A DNA stretch of 64,000 bases from Bimuria novae-zelandiae CBS 107.79 (GCA_010015655.1 ML976672.1:407463-471462), one strand, 5' to 3'; positions 23,301 through 35,725 are shown, counted from the stretch's first letter. Translations and numbers: made by a program. The notes: a model not told the origin generated them from the sequence alone.

Positions 23301-25800
23301 CGAAGGCCGCCGGATTCTCAGATTCCGACTCTTCAAGACTGCCTAATCCGCTCGTTGGTTTCCCCTTGGCACGGATAAAATCCATGATCTTCACTGCTTC
23401 AGCCAGAAAATCTTGCGTGGTGACCGAACGCTTGCGGGTCTCGTCGCGCATTCCCTGTTGCCTTTCCAGACTGAACGCGGCTACCTCGTTCGCAACAATT
23501 GCGGCACGATCTTCGTCCGCTAGCGAATCGTCTTCGTCCGCAAGTTCTATGTGCTCTCGAATAGTGTTCATCTTAGGAGAAGAATGGATAAAGGCTTCGG
23601 TCGCCTCCAGGATGTCGGCATGAAGCTCCGACAGGCGTTTGGAGCTAGGCGTAGGATTTCGAGGTCTCAATATATGTCGACGCGCCAGCACTTCAGGATC
23701 TGCAACATTTTTTGACAAATCGTGACGAGCGTCTTTCCTTTTCCGGCTGCTATGTGTATGCATCGCTGCCTGAGAGTCGTAAACGGACTGAAGCCCAGGG
23801 TCCGGTTGGTATTCATCGTCATCCTTCTGGATCGTTCTCCGTCTTTTAGGGGTGGGATTCTTGAACGGCGAGGTAGGCCCTCGCTTGCCCTCAGCGTAAC
23901 GCACTTCGGAGCCTTCTTGGTCAGTTGCATTGGACACTTGCCGAACAAGTTGTGGAAATGCGCGACTAGGCGCCCGGTAATGACTTGGTATGCGGTTCAC
24001 TCCAGGTCTTCTAGCCCTGGACGGTTCTCGCGAGATTGGAGAAGCGTCGTAACTAAACTTGAAGGGCGGCCGACTGCCTGGCGGTGCTACGTTCATGGAC
24101 GGAGACTCGTCCGGGGCACTATCTTCAGCTTCTTCGCTGGAAGAAGCCATGGAAAAATCACCCGAAAACTGATATTTGTTGAAGTCTCCCTCTCCGAACG
24201 TTCCGACACGGCGCGGTTGCGGGCGGTATCCGTCTGCTACTGCGCTCGTGTCGCCTTCCTGCATGCTGACTTCTTCGACTCCAGTTGACCACGAATCCTT
24301 ACGAAGGATATTGGTGGCCGCAGGCTTGTTTGTTTGTGTACTACTCGATGCTGTGATCTCGATCTTTTCCGATCTATGCTCCAGCTGACTCAGTCTCCTG
24401 TGCAAGCGGTTGCTCGTGAAAGTGTCGTGAGCGTCGAACAGCTTCAATGGACTCCCAGAGCTTTTCGCACGTTCTGGACTCAGGTGGGTTGGCTGTGCTT
24501 TGCGGTGTGGTGTTTTCGGGGAGACAGCGTCAGATTCATCGGCGACATTCGTAGCTTTCGAGCTCGTGGTGACACGAACTGTTGGTATCGTGTCAGTATG
24601 CAACTCGTTTGGGTTCTGAGGCCTTTGGGGAGAAGGGCTTAGTGGGCGCCGGCGGAACGAACCATCTCTTGAATAACCTCCTCGCTTCATCTCCACGAAA
24701 CGGCCTACGTCTGCCCCTTCCATTACACTGGGAGTGCCAGCGGGTAAGCCTTCGGGTAGCGAATCATCTTGAAATCGTGCATACGACGTTTCTGCATGAC
24801 TTTGGTTCACAGAATCGTCTTCAGGGGCCGGCAGGCGCTCTTGTTCTTGCTCTGATTCCTGTTCCGGCTCTGGGGGTGTGCCGATCTGCCGTAATCGATT
24901 GGCAAGTTCGGAGCCTCTGAAGTTTGGAATCGAGTCGGGCTGAGCTCCCACCTGAAGGTTTGTCGTCAGGTAGACAGGGCTAAAGCTCTCGTTCTCGTAC
25001 TCGATCTGGCCGCTTACGGTGCGCGGCTGTCCTTGGTCAACCTGGAGGAAGTTGGCCGGTAATTCTGTGCCGTTCAGGACCGAAGAGCCCTCTAGCGAGT
25101 CAAGATGTGTCTGCTGTGGTGCCTCATATGTATTATCTTGTGTAGCATCAGCGTGCTGGATGACGGAGCCCTCCTGCACAGAGTCCTCGTCTTGCGCCGA
25201 CCACGGTGGTGGACTTGAGGGCAGGGCACTGAGTCCCTTGAGCATGCCACCTCTGCGTTTGGGCTGCTTCTCCTCCGAAGCAGGCCCGTTGGGCTTTTGG
25301 AAGATATTCTCTAGCCCCATTGGACTGAACAGATCTTTCCGGTCGCCATAGCCTATCTCGCCCTGCAACAGCCTCCGTCTCCACTCCGGGGTCTCATTGT
25401 CCGACTTGTCTTTCGAGGGCGACTTCGCGGCAGGATTCTGCGCTACTGTACCGTCGCACGCGAACGAATCGAGCGATACGGCTGAGAAAGACTCTGAGGC
25501 GTCGCGGTCCGACGCGATATGGACCGCGTCGGCGGAGGGGATGTTGTTGTCGCTGAGACTACGCTCGACCAGTGCGCTTCTACGTTTCGGCAGGCGAAGG
25601 TCGTTGGCGATATGGCGCACGCGGATTTCTGAGAACGAGCCCGAGGTTTGTCGCAGGCGGGGAAGGCGGCTCTGTAGCTTTGCGGGCACGCTTTGCGATG
25701 TCTGCGGCAATAATGAATTGTGCGCGTCGCCGGTCTGAAGAGGCGGTGTAGGCTGCGCGATCCACTCCTCAGAGAGGTCTTCGAGCCACGGCTGGCCCAT
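20301..25800 (-). CDS. Cdc11/Nud1-type leucine-rich-repeat septation scaffold (three exons)
   Basis: CDS complement(20301..21226, 21276..21367, 21419..25800), 1799 residues. Introns of 49 nt (21227-21275, GTAAGA...TTTCAG) and 51 nt (21368-21418, GTACGT...TTGCAG) both keep frame and restore leucine-rich repeats (SLTDVILRGNRLIEV; LPQLQHLDLDDN). The first about 1300 residues are disordered, rich in Ser, Pro, Asp and Glu with many SP/TP sites. About a dozen LRRs follow (LREVDLHDKGLENL, LEELDIAGNNI, LQHLDISGNDI), then a conserved C-terminal cap. This architecture is that of Cdc11 (fission yeast) and Nud1 (budding yeast), which hold the septation-initiation/mitotic-exit network at the spindle pole body. 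An upstream in-frame ATG at 25998 would add 66 low-quality residues; MGQPWLEDLSEEW at 25800 looks like the true N-terminus. Confidence 0.9.
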
Positions 25801-26492
25801 TGTTGTCTGCGCGTGTCGCGTATCGTTGCGCCGATGCGCGGAGCTCGTCGGTGGATGTCTGTTGAGGTGTAGTAATGTGCGAGACGCGTCGGGAGGGTAG
25901 TGAGGTTGACCAGGTTCCAATAGGAGCGCGCAGCATGTGCATTGGCAGTGGATTTGGGGAGTAGACCTGGAATACCTGTTGTATGTATCAACATGCAAGG
26001 ATGCGACAAGGTTCCAACTGTGGGTGGGCGGGATCGGAATTACGTGTGTGCCCAGTGCCCGCTACTATCGATTGTATGGATGTCCGGGGCGTTGCTGTGA
26101 CAACGGAACCGCCTAGATGCGCGGGCCGACATAGACGACGAAAATGACATGCATGGCTCTCCACCACGGGCCTCGAAGCCGATCACCGTTCACCTTCACA
26201 CGGACTCTTGGGCGGCCGAACCATTTCCTGCTCCGGAAGACTGCTTCTCGGCTTGTGTGGAAGCTGCAACTGCGACCGGTAACTGACGGGCGTTTCCGCG
26301 ATGCCAGAACCACAGCCTCATCCATATCCCTACCACGACCCCGCTTTCGCCGACGTAGATTTGATCTCAAGAGGGCCATTGCGCTCATTCACTGCTTTCG
26401 AGCAATCCCGCAGGGCTGAGCACCCCTAAGCCTGCGCGAATAGTCCTGCGCTATCGCCCCCGACCGACCGAAGTACCACACGAGCGCGCACG
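25801..26492. promoter_or_regulatory. Shared divergent promoter region
   Basis: The 692-bp region lies between the start of the LRR scaffold gene (-) and the start of the disordered-protein gene (+), so both promoters must lie here. Small open frames on both strands have no recognisable motif. I see no clear TATA box. Confidence 0.55.
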
Positions 26493-28709
26493 ATGCCCCG
26501 GCTGCATGTCCAGATCAGACATGTGACCAACACCGAACCCGTATCTCTCCAGCCCGAAGATATCATCGAGCCCGTAGTGAGCGAAGACGAGGATGTCGGA
26601 GGAAGACTACGGAAACGGAGGCGGATAGAGACTATCGCCAACCAGTACATCAAGCTCGGGAGGGTCCCGCTGATCGTGTCGGCCGGGCTACGAGGCCCTT
26701 TCAACAATGGATGGAAGAATCCATGGGCAACAGCCACATCTGGAAGAGCTATGGAAGCTGTGCAAATGGATAATGCTGAAAAGGCGGAATCTCAGAGGGC
26801 TGTAAACCCTGCGCATAGGAAGATAAAGCAGATCAAAGCCAGAAATATACCACCAGATTCATCTGCCCCGTCTCCTGAGGCCTCGCGTGGCCCAGAAATT
26901 GCCCAGGACAGCGTTATACCGGTGGATGGCATGGACGACGAAGTACATGCCTCGCCAGGCCCTGCGACCGCACTGCAGGACGATTCGGGAGCTACCGAGT
27001 TCTTCAGTGTCGATCCCGACCCCTCCGTAACATTTGACAACTTCGAAAGCAACCCCTTCTGGCTGAAAAGACCCCAGCCTAGACCTACGCCCTTTGGCAA
27101 TGCTGCAACTGGTAATCGCGATCCTTCGCCTACTCGTGCCCGCTTGGGACATAGGCCGATCGATCAGCATGGTCGACTTCAACTTGTCACACCAAGACAG
27201 CCTATTAACATGGCCCAATCGGATCCGGGGATCAGTGCTGAACAGGAACCTGATTGGATGTCAACCGCTTCGGCTTCGATGATAATAACACCACCTGTTG
27301 GACCGACACAAATAATACAACAACCTATGAGCTTTAGCATCTCAGCAAAGAGAAAGCGGACCTACTCTAAATTCGAAAGAGCCAATCTAAAAGAGGATCG
27401 AATTACGTCTTCGATATCTGGTACCCCGAACCTGCCACAGAATACTCCAAATGACCCACCGACAGGTCCATACACCAGGGACGCTGAATACAATGGAATG
27501 CCTCCCCTTGAGACTCGCAATTCTGATCGCGTGCTAAATGTTACTCCCGTCAACGCAACCCCAATAGTCGCAACAACGGCTCATGGTCAGGTTCAAAATC
27601 TCACGTCGTCGAATTTCAGGGTTCAGGAATCCCCTTTTGACCAAGAATCCATTTCCGGTTCCAATGCGAGAAAGCGGCCCCAAACACAAGGCATTCATGC
27701 TTCTGCGAAATCAACCACATCATCACGTTCCGCAAATACCGGCCTAAAGAGGAAAAAGATAGCCGTCAAGGACCACACACCAGCTGCACACTGTGATCGT
27801 GTTACTTCACCTACGTTTGCCTCTTCCACTGGTTTCGTTTACAGGAAGATTGGGGAGTTTAAGCGGAAAAAGTCTTCCAACAAGCCGAAATCGCGACATG
27901 TGACGTTGAGCTCTCCGGCCAAGGTCGAGCAGCGTACGATTAAAGCAGCTGAACTGGGGTCACACGAAATTGGTCAAGTGGAAGCCGATGAGCCCCGGGG
28001 TGAGCGACCGGACGTGTATGATGTACCAGGCAGCCCAGAAGAGAAGCAACAAAGCTGCGCAACAAGTCGTACTTCGGGCTTTTCAACACAGGCTGCGTTG
28101 CTGATGGCTCAGATGGATTTCCAAGATAGTGCTATGCCTGCGATAGCAGAAGACGATTCGGAACCATGGCTCGCTCCCGTCACTAGCACACCACATGAGG
28201 ACCCGATCATACCTAGTCCAGCCTTCACTCCCTTCCATCAGTTCAACGCAGCACTAGAGGACGATCCACCTGAGCCTACGATGCCAGACATACCAATCAG
28301 CACACAAGACCTATTTGCAACGGTGTCTCCGTTCGCAAACAGCACGATCAAGAAATCCACTAGGCAGCCGGCGAGCAACTTGAGGTTCTCAGTATTTGCG
28401 ACCATGGAGCAGGACACCCCTAGTCACAACGGTCGCCAGAGCCGCGCTAGGAGCCCTACGTCCAGCCAGCGAATGCCACTGAGAGCTAAGAATACCCGCA
28501 TGTCGTTGCAAGGCCCACAGTCGGAGAAAGGTTCGCAAGGTGAGAAAGGCTCGCAAGAATCTATCACACCTCGGCCATCAAAGGGTCATGCAGCGCAACC
28601 TGTGGAGCTCCCTCAGTTAGCCTTCCATACATCGCTGGACGACCTGGGACGTAACAGTGACCTCAACTTTGCAGACCGCTTCTTGCTTAATCTAGACGGC
28701 ATGACCTGA
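26493..28709 (+). CDS. Disordered fungal protein of unknown function with a conserved N-terminal motif
   Basis: The single exon encodes 738 residues. The N-terminus has acidic EDEDVGGRLRKRRR (31-44, a likely nuclear localisation signal) followed by an aromatic/Gly segment, KLGRVPLIVSAGLRGPFNNG then WKNPW (about 54-78), that looks like the conserved core of a fungal-specific family; I recall similar proteins carrying the uninformative name protamine P1-like. The rest is low complexity with many SP/TP and basic patches (KRKRTYSK, KRKKIAV, KFKRKKSS-like). A short direct repeat, SEKGSQGEKGSQE, occurs near the C-terminus. I infer a nuclear, phosphorylated, largely unfolded protein. It is transcribed divergently from the septation scaffold gene. 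No enzymatic domain is visible. Confidence 0.8.
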   Translation: MPRLHVQIRHVTNTEPVSLQPEDIIEPVVSEDEDVGGRLRKRRRIETIANQYIKLGRVPLIVSAGLRGPFNNGWKNPWATATSGRAMEAVQMDNAEKAESQRAVNPAHRKIKQIKARNIPPDSSAPSPEASRGPEIAQDSVIPVDGMDDEVHASPGPATALQDDSGATEFFSVDPDPSVTFDNFESNPFWLKRPQPRPTPFGNAATGNRDPSPTRARLGHRPIDQHGRLQLVTPRQPINMAQSDPGISAEQEPDWMSTASASMIITPPVGPTQIIQQPMSFSISAKRKRTYSKFERANLKEDRITSSISGTPNLPQNTPNDPPTGPYTRDAEYNGMPPLETRNSDRVLNVTPVNATPIVATTAHGQVQNLTSSNFRVQESPFDQESISGSNARKRPQTQGIHASAKSTTSSRSANTGLKRKKIAVKDHTPAAHCDRVTSPTFASSTGFVYRKIGEFKRKKSSNKPKSRHVTLSSPAKVEQRTIKAAELGSHEIGQVEADEPRGERPDVYDVPGSPEEKQQSCATSRTSGFSTQAALLMAQMDFQDSAMPAIAEDDSEPWLAPVTSTPHEDPIIPSPAFTPFHQFNAALEDDPPEPTMPDIPISTQDLFATVSPFANSTIKKSTRQPASNLRFSVFATMEQDTPSHNGRQSRARSPTSSQRMPLRAKNTRMSLQGPQSEKGSQGEKGSQESITPRPSKGHAAQPVELPQLAFHTSLDDLGRNSDLNFADRFLLNLDGMT

Positions 28710-29795
28710 ACATTGGGGCGCGCCTGTGCTTATACTAATCTACTCTACTGCCAACTGTGAAGTTCGCACTGCATGCACACTTGGCTTGTGATATTCTCCG
28801 GTTCCTTCGGCTGGGCACATTGGCGACATCTGGGTATCAGTAACGGCAAGCACAGGGTCCTTGCATAATGTCGCGGCTCCTTGGTTGAGCTCAAAGAGCC
28901 CACGTTCTGGATTGATTGGACGATAAGGGCGAGGACGGCCGGGTATTCTGCAGCTATCTGCAGAGGGACGCCATATGCGGTTGATATCAGACAGGATCGC
29001 AGAGAGGCGGAGGAGGTCGCGCCCGGGCACAGGTTGGGCTGGGAGCTAGGGGTCGCGGCCAGGGCCCAAGGTTTAGCTTCAGCCGCAGATAACGTCAACA
29101 GGCAAGGACGTCGTGAGGAGCAACAAGTGAAGAAGCCAATGAACAGTGGTGCATGATCACGTTGGACGGTTGAGAGGCGGTGCAGCGATGTGAAGGTCCC
29201 AGTTCCAGCCTCACAATCACAGTGGGCGTCACGAAAAGGGCCAGGGTACATTTGGGTTCCCGCGTACCGCAAGTGCACGGACGTGCCTTCTCAAAGAAAC
29301 GCACTTGGCAAGAGCGACCCAAAGGAACACCCGCCATCCGCGCCTTCCCTGCCCGCGCAATATAGCTTCATACCGAGACAAAAAAAAAATCCGCTCCAGC
29401 AGCACACGTCCACGATCAACAAACTGCTCACTCCCAGCGGTGTCCATCCTGCGGACACGGCGTGCGCGCAAACGGCCCGTTACGCTAGGATTGTTAGCGA
29501 AAGTCAGACGTCATCGGCTACTCTCGCTTCGTCGAAATACCAGCGCCACCCCTTGGCCATCGATTTGGAACGTGGGCAGGTCGTTGGAGTCTACCCTGCC
29601 ACCACGCACCGCCAACCCGCTCCGGCTCGCACACGTCAAAGACGCCGCGCCCTGCACTCATTGTGTTGCCAAGGCCCGATCGGTAGCACGACTTTACTGG
29701 CCGATTCTTCTGCCGCACCCCACCCGTTGACCACCAAACACTCCGCCACGTACCCGTTTCCGAGCCCGCGCAGCGGATTGACCAATGTCGTCTCC
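28710..29795. other. Intergenic region and probable leader of the IP6 kinase gene
   Basis: No separate gene is supported. The frame of the kinase gene is open back to 29190 (202 codons upstream of the chosen start), but the encoded sequence is Arg/Pro/Thr-rich and compositionally unlike the protein. I treat it as 5' leader. A run of nine A residues lies at about 29381-29389. Confidence 0.5.
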
Positions 29796-32700
29796 ATGTC
29801 ACCGCCCTTGCACGCCCCGAGACGCACCTCACCCCGCGCATCAGTGAGGTCAAATGTGCCGCAGACGCCCGGCCATGGAGACGCACAAAAGAGCTCCTCG
29901 CCGACCCGCGACGAGGTGACCCCAAAGAGCCTCTCGCAGACGGGACGTTCGAAAACGGCGCCCCTGGATCTAATCCACCTGTGGACGCCGTCGGTCGATC
30001 AGCCCCAGCTGTCGGAACGCGACAGCATCTTTGCAACGACCTACCTGCCATCTGATAGTCCCGTGTCATCTCCTCGCGCGGTCGCACGTACAACGCACGC
30101 AGACGACAATGCCTCTGACCAAAGCCGCTCAGACCTGGCAGTCAATGTGCCGTCGCCGCGAAGACTGACAGCTGCCTCCACCACCGGCCAGCAACCGTCC
30201 CTACAACCGTCGCCCACCCTAAAAGAACGACAGAGTCTGCTATCTGCTCGGTTCAATTCGAGCAGGAGACGCAGATCAGAAATGACTTCCGACGGCACAG
30301 GCGAAAGCCCACCACCGTTCATGAGTCCGGTCGATTCCCCGGTGCATCGGCACATTACTCCTCCCAATGCTATACAGCATGCTACCTCCTTGGGCAATAC
30401 CCTAGCTGAGGCGGAAAATACTGCCGAGAGGCTCAAGAACCGAATGTGGCGCGTAGGGAACGCGGAAGCATACTTGGCGCATTCAGGTCCTACGCATCGG
30501 AGGGACGGCCACGTCGATAAGAAGATTGAGGCTACATTAGCGAAGACTGAGGTACCGGCAGCTGCACGGAGCCGGAAAGCAAGCCACTACTTGCGTGTGT
30601 TCAAAGAGAACGATGCTGCAGAAGAGCAAAAGAAGCGTGAAGGTCGAGGGAAGGAACGCCGTCCAGCTGAAAAATTTCTACAGAATCTTCAGGGGGAGGA
30701 TGTTTCAAGGTCGTCCACGAGTGCATTGACAGAGCCGTTCCAGAGGGCATCGCGTCCCTCGTCGGTCGTCAATTCACCCCGTAACGGTCCTGACGCCTCG
30801 TACTTTGAGTCTGCTCCCGATGCCAGTCGAGAGGATGGAAGTATACAATTCAGCGTCGACGAAGCGGGACAAGCGCAAGAGTTGCCCGCGCGACTGCTCG
30901 AAGAGATTAGAAACTTCCATAACCTCACCCCTGGTGGTCAACGTGGATCTTCCTTCTCGAAAAGCCTCCCGACCGCCGCAGCCGAGAAGCTTTGTGCGAA
31001 TAGCGTCAAAGCTCGTCTGTCTCACATGCGCGAAGTTTCGGACTATTTTCAAACCGTACGCGACGGAAGCCGAGACCGTTCACCAGGGTCAGAAGAAGAG
31101 GAATCCGAGAAAGAACACATCTCCTCGGCGCTTTACTTCCCTCATCGACAACTCAAAACACCTGAACCTATACTCGAGGAAGAGGACACACGGAGAGCGG
31201 AAGTGGCATCCATTCATAGGCTGAGCACTGCCAATTCAGGCAAAGGGTCCAAGGGATGGGCAAAGAAGGAGGCTGTGAAGACCCCCGAAGAGGTAGAAAT
31301 CTCTTTACAGTCACAAGATACAAATCAATGCCTGCATGGTGACATCCAAACGACTTCTTCTCGACGGCAGGATGATAGCATTTCGCTGGCTTCTGCTACC
31401 ACTGACGCTACTACCTCGGCTGAGTCTGAGCACGATTCTCTGGCGGAATCGTCATACTCGCTCAATGACTATGACTCAAGCGCGACTGATGATTTAGGCA
31501 CAACACCCACTGCGACTCCGCGCAAGCATGAGCAAAAACCCGTTGCACCCGCTCAACCACCTGCGCCACTTGGTGCAGTAGAGTTGAAACCGTATAACCA
31601 TCAAGTGGGTGGGCACACAACAGTATACCGCTTCTCCCGGCGAGCAGTATGCAAGCAACTCAACAATCGAGAGAATGAGTTTTACGAAACCGTTGAGCGA
31701 CAACACCCGGAGCTACTGGACTTTCTTCCAAGGTACGATGATAACCTGTCTTTGAGCCGTTTGTAGCTGAGACCTCAGCCAAGTTCTCTCCGGCCTTCTC
31801 CGTACCCCTGTTCTTTCAGGTACAATGCTAACGTTATGCTGCCAATTTAGGTACATCGGTGTCCTGAACGTCACGTATCGGAAAGCGCCCAAACGGAAGA
31901 AGACAAAGGACAAGGCCAAAGAGGATACTGTCGCACAAACGAGCCCAGATGCATCGGCCAAGCCGGACGACTCAGGCGCTCCCAACCAAGAAAATATCAG
32001 TGAAGACCAACCCAGAATTGTCAGTCACTCTCAGCAAACTACAGCAGTACCTCAAGTTGTGTTTGAGAACAATCGTCATATCATTCCCGAGAATCTTTTC
32101 CGCGTGCCGCCGCGGCGCTCTGCGACCCCGGACCCCTGGACTGGTAGCTCGTACTCGCAATATCATCGGAGGAATCAGAGCGATGTTGGCTTGTCGGCGC
32201 CGGAGGACCCCGAGCGTCCTCCACTACGTCAGCAAAGCAGCTGGGGTGTCACTACGATTAACAGGAAACTTCAAGAAGAGGTCCTGCGGCAAGTCTTTGC
32301 TCCACCCCCAATTCATCATCGCCATCGCCACCATCATCATCATAATAGTTTGCCTCACCGATCGAGAGCAGACTCGCACGGCATTGCAAATTCGGTACCT
32401 TCCCTGCGGCGGAACAGTGCGGACATCGCGGAGATTACTATGCACGAAGAGTCGACACGCAAGCAGGTACTAAAGGCAGAAGCTCATCGCCAGGTTGCGA
32501 GATCCAGCAGCGGTAGTCTCCCTCGTGACACCAACTATTTGGGCCAGGAACATTTCGAGCCGCCTGCGACCACGCACTCACGACGTCGACATTCTGGGGG
32601 TGGCCTTACACGTAGGCCATGTGGGGTTGACACCAATCTCCGAGCACCTTTGGAGTACTACGAAGAAGATGGATACGGTGGCGACGGAGAAGAGGAGGTC

Positions 32701-33771
32701 TTCGCTATGGATGAGGATGCTCGGCTACGGCGGCAAGACAATCGCGATCTCGAACAGATGCGCAACGGCGCCATTCCCGCAAGTCAAGGGAATGCTCCGA
32801 CGGGCACCATGCTACCAGCCCCGGTTATGCCAAAAGAAAAAATGCCACCTGCGCGTGAGGAGACCCCTTCCAACCCCAAAGAAGCGCAGCAGCAACCCGA
32901 TGAGCGTGTCCAGCATTTTCTGCTGCTCGAAGATCTTACGGCCGGCATGTCGAGGCCTTGCGTTCTAGACTTGAAGATGGGAACACGCCAGTACGGTATC
33001 GAAGCTGACGAGAAAAAGCAACGTTCGCAGCGGCGCAAGTGTCAGATGACGACTAGTCGAGAACTCGGTGTTCGTGTCTGCGGAATGCAGATATGGAACG
33101 TTAAGACTCAAAGCTACGTATTTGAGGATAAATATTACGGTCGCGACCTGAAGGCCGGCAAAGAGTTTCAGGATGCTCTGAAGCGCTTCTTCTGGGACGG
33201 CACCGGGTACAAAGTCGCCTTAAAGCAGATCCCGATCATTTTAGAGAAGATCAGTGCTCTTGAGAGGATTATACGCGGTCTGCCCGGATACCGCTTCTAT
33301 GCCAGCAGTCTTCTCATGCTCTATGATCGTGGCGAAGGAGAGCTAAAAGACAAAGACACGCCTTCTCTCGAGAACCCGCTATCCAGCTCGAGCACCGAGG
33401 ACGTCACAGTTGCATCAACAAACTCTCCTGCGCCCACATCCAACCCTACACCAAAATCTGCATCGGATATCAAGCTCAAGATTGTCGACTTTGCGAATTG
33501 CGTCACTGCAGAAGACCGGCTCGCGGATAACGTGCCATGCCCACCTCATGACCCAGAGGGCGTGGATAGAGGTTACCTTCGCGGACTGCGGTCCCTACGC
33601 CTTTACTTCCAACGTATCTGGCGCGATGTTAACGAGAAAGACTGGGTCGAGAGAGGTGAGGGCGAGGGCATGTCGAGAGATAGCCATCACGAGGGACCTG
33701 GAATGGGTGCGTCTGGCGCCGGCTGGTTGGACGAAGCAGTCAATAACGACACGGGTTATGTCAGCTTCTAA
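29796..33771 (+). CDS. KCS1: Inositol hexakisphosphate kinase (IP6K, KCS1 type)
   Basis: CDS 29796..31732 joined to 31851..33771, 1285 residues; the 118-nt intron (GTACGA...TTTAG) joins DFLPR to YIGVLNVTY in frame. The N-terminal about 590 residues are disordered. The kinase starts at about residue 598 with [11 protein letters not shown], then [14 protein letters not shown]. After a long insert containing a His-rich stretch (near 32320) the inositol-polyphosphate-kinase signature P-x3-D-x-K-x-G appears as PCVLDLKMG (1015-1023). [11 protein letters not shown] and the metal-binding IVDFANC motif follow. The enzyme makes inositol pyrophosphates (5-InsP7) that signal phosphate and energy status. 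ATG at 29796 ([14 protein letters not shown]) is the first plausible start; an in-frame upstream ATG at 29190 exists. Confidence 0.92.
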
Positions 33772-34339
33772 GTTACGAATGATTAATAGAAGCGGAGGGA
33801 GGTATTTTGCACTCTATCGTTGCATGGCGTTTGCATGTAGGAAGACTACCCCTGCGTTTCTCCGTTTCTCCGTTTTTACGGTCACCAGTTTGGTATTTGC
33901 GGTCTTGGATTGCTTGGCCGCTGGTGTTCTAGGAAGAACAATTTTATTCTGCTGGTGTTGTAATGGGACGGACGGCTTGTCGAAGGGTTGATGGAGACTG
34001 ATGTTTGCATTGGATTGAGATAAGAACGGCGTAGGTGCTTTTACTCTGGCGGATGGCTTGCTTTAGCGCGATACGGAAGCATTTGAGTGGCACTGTGTAC
34101 ACTTAGCGCGTATTTATTAAATTCAAACATGACCACATGCCCTCCAACTCCCATCTTCGTCGTCGAGTACTGTGACCTGCTCTCACAATTTATCCAGGAT
34201 AGCCGGCCCAGCGGGTGTGGGGTCTAGTGAGGCAGGATTAGCCGAGTAGAGTCATAGCTCCGAACTTTAGTTTTCTGGATGCTCTTCTCCGCCCACTATA
34301 CTCCCCCACCATACTTTGCGCCGTTGTAGAATCTTCACA
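33772..34339. other. Intergenic region between IP6K and SEN54
   Basis: The 568-bp region must contain the 3' UTR of the kinase gene and the promoter of SEN54. No other coding potential is recognisable. Confidence 0.45.
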
Positions 34340-35725
34340 ATGGCCGACGAAGATGAAGATCTGTCGCATTTGCGCACTATGAATTTGGATCCTGCCGTCG
34401 ATGAAGATGGAGACGAGCAAGCGTTGGATTATGGAGAGGCTTTTGCGAAAATGGCGTACTGTTACCCTTCCTCATTTGCTGTCCGTTAGTCTTTTATCAA
34501 AAACCTTGGTCGCGCATTCCCTTTGAATGGCTTCTTGTTTCGAATGCGCGCTTCTCTATCATGAACGAACTAACAACTTCCTAGCAACAGCGACAATGCC
34601 ACACTCCACCTCCCCAAGCGCGGCGAAAAGGACTTCGAATCGCATTCCACAGACCTCCAAATGTCTAAGCTCGACGCCTCTCGCCTCGCCATGCACAATG
34701 TGCTTTCGTGGCAGCGTACGCACACGCAGAAGAACCACGTCCCCGCAATGTACGATCCAACGACAAACATGGCGTTTGTGAACAAGCCAAAGACGAGCAT
34801 GTTCTTGACCATGGGAAGGAGCAGAGGGGGAAAGGAATGGTTGCTACCCGAGGAAGCGCTCTTCTTGATTGAGAGAGGCAGTGTGGACTGTCGCTGGCCG
34901 ATCAAGGGAGAAGAAAACGGCGGGAAGATGTTGGAAGGCGCACCGATGAGCTTGCAGGGCGCATATGCGGCGTTTCTGGGCTACGAAGCTGGCGTGGGCG
35001 GGAAATTAACGATGGAGATGTACACGGTGTATTCAGGGCTCAAACGCTCCGGCTATGTCGTTTTCCGGCACGGAAGCTGGGATAACGCTCGCGCGGACAT
35101 ACAGCCACTTACCCCGAAGTCGCAAGCACAGGCAGATAGGAAAGAAGGGTACTGGACAAGCTTCTGGGCCGAACTATGGCGCCGCATAGCCCAGCCTTCG
35201 TACACCATCTCCCCCGAAAGTCTAGCCCACGGCCCGCTCATCAGACCCGGTCTCTACAGATCTTACGCCGACATCTTCCGCGCAATGTCTCTTATCCCGT
35301 CGCACGAACGCACCACACCGCCGACCTTCACGCTCCCACCCAATCCAAACAACCCGTTCCGCATCCACTTCGACGTATGGAAAACCAGCGGCAGCCAGCG
35401 CTTCCGCAAAAGCAACCCCCCGCCCCCCGACTTCCGCGTATGCGTCATCAACGCGCGCGAAACCGATGTACCTACCGCTGCGCAATTGAGCGATTTGCTG
35501 GCCACGGTGCCGGATGACGGGCCGAAGGAGAATGCGGCTATTATGAATAAGTTGAAGCACGGACAGAGGAACGTGCTGCTTGCGGTGGTGGATAATGGCA
35601 TTCCTAGCTATATTCGCGTCGCGGACGTGGAGTTTAGTCGGGAGAAGGTGTATGAGAGACCGGCTACTAGAGGAGGGAAGGGTGGTGGTAGGGGTGGTCG
35701 AGGGAGGGGTCGAGGAAGGAGGTGA
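34340..35725 (+). CDS. SEN54: tRNA-splicing endonuclease subunit Sen54
   Basis: CDS 34340..34455 joined to 34585..35725, 418 residues. The 129-nt intron (donor GTACTG, CTAAC branch site, acceptor CCTAG) keeps frame, joining FAKMA to NSDNATLHLPKRGEKDFE. The acidic N-terminus (MADEDEDLSH) leads into the Sen54 N-terminal domain: LPKRGEKDFE, YDPTTNMAFVNKPK, then GGKEWLLPEEALFLIERGSV, and YTVYSGLKRSGYVVFRHG. Sen54 is a structural, non-catalytic partner of Sen2 in the heterotetramer that removes introns from pre-tRNA. The protein ends in a Gly/Arg tail (GGGRGGRGRGRGRR), an RGG-type RNA-binding feature. ATG at 34340 is preferred over the internal one at 34661 because it supplies the conserved domain start. 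Confidence 0.9.

Noticed and set aside
25801..25998. 66-residue extension of the Cdc11-like protein
   Set aside because: It is rich in Cys, His and Pro without similarity to the family, whereas MGQPWLEDLSEEW looks like the usual start.
29190..29795. N-terminal extension of the IP6 kinase
   Set aside because: The frame is open but low-complexity, and the ATG at 29796 starts a better-looking protein. Kept as leader; protein N-terminal data could change this.
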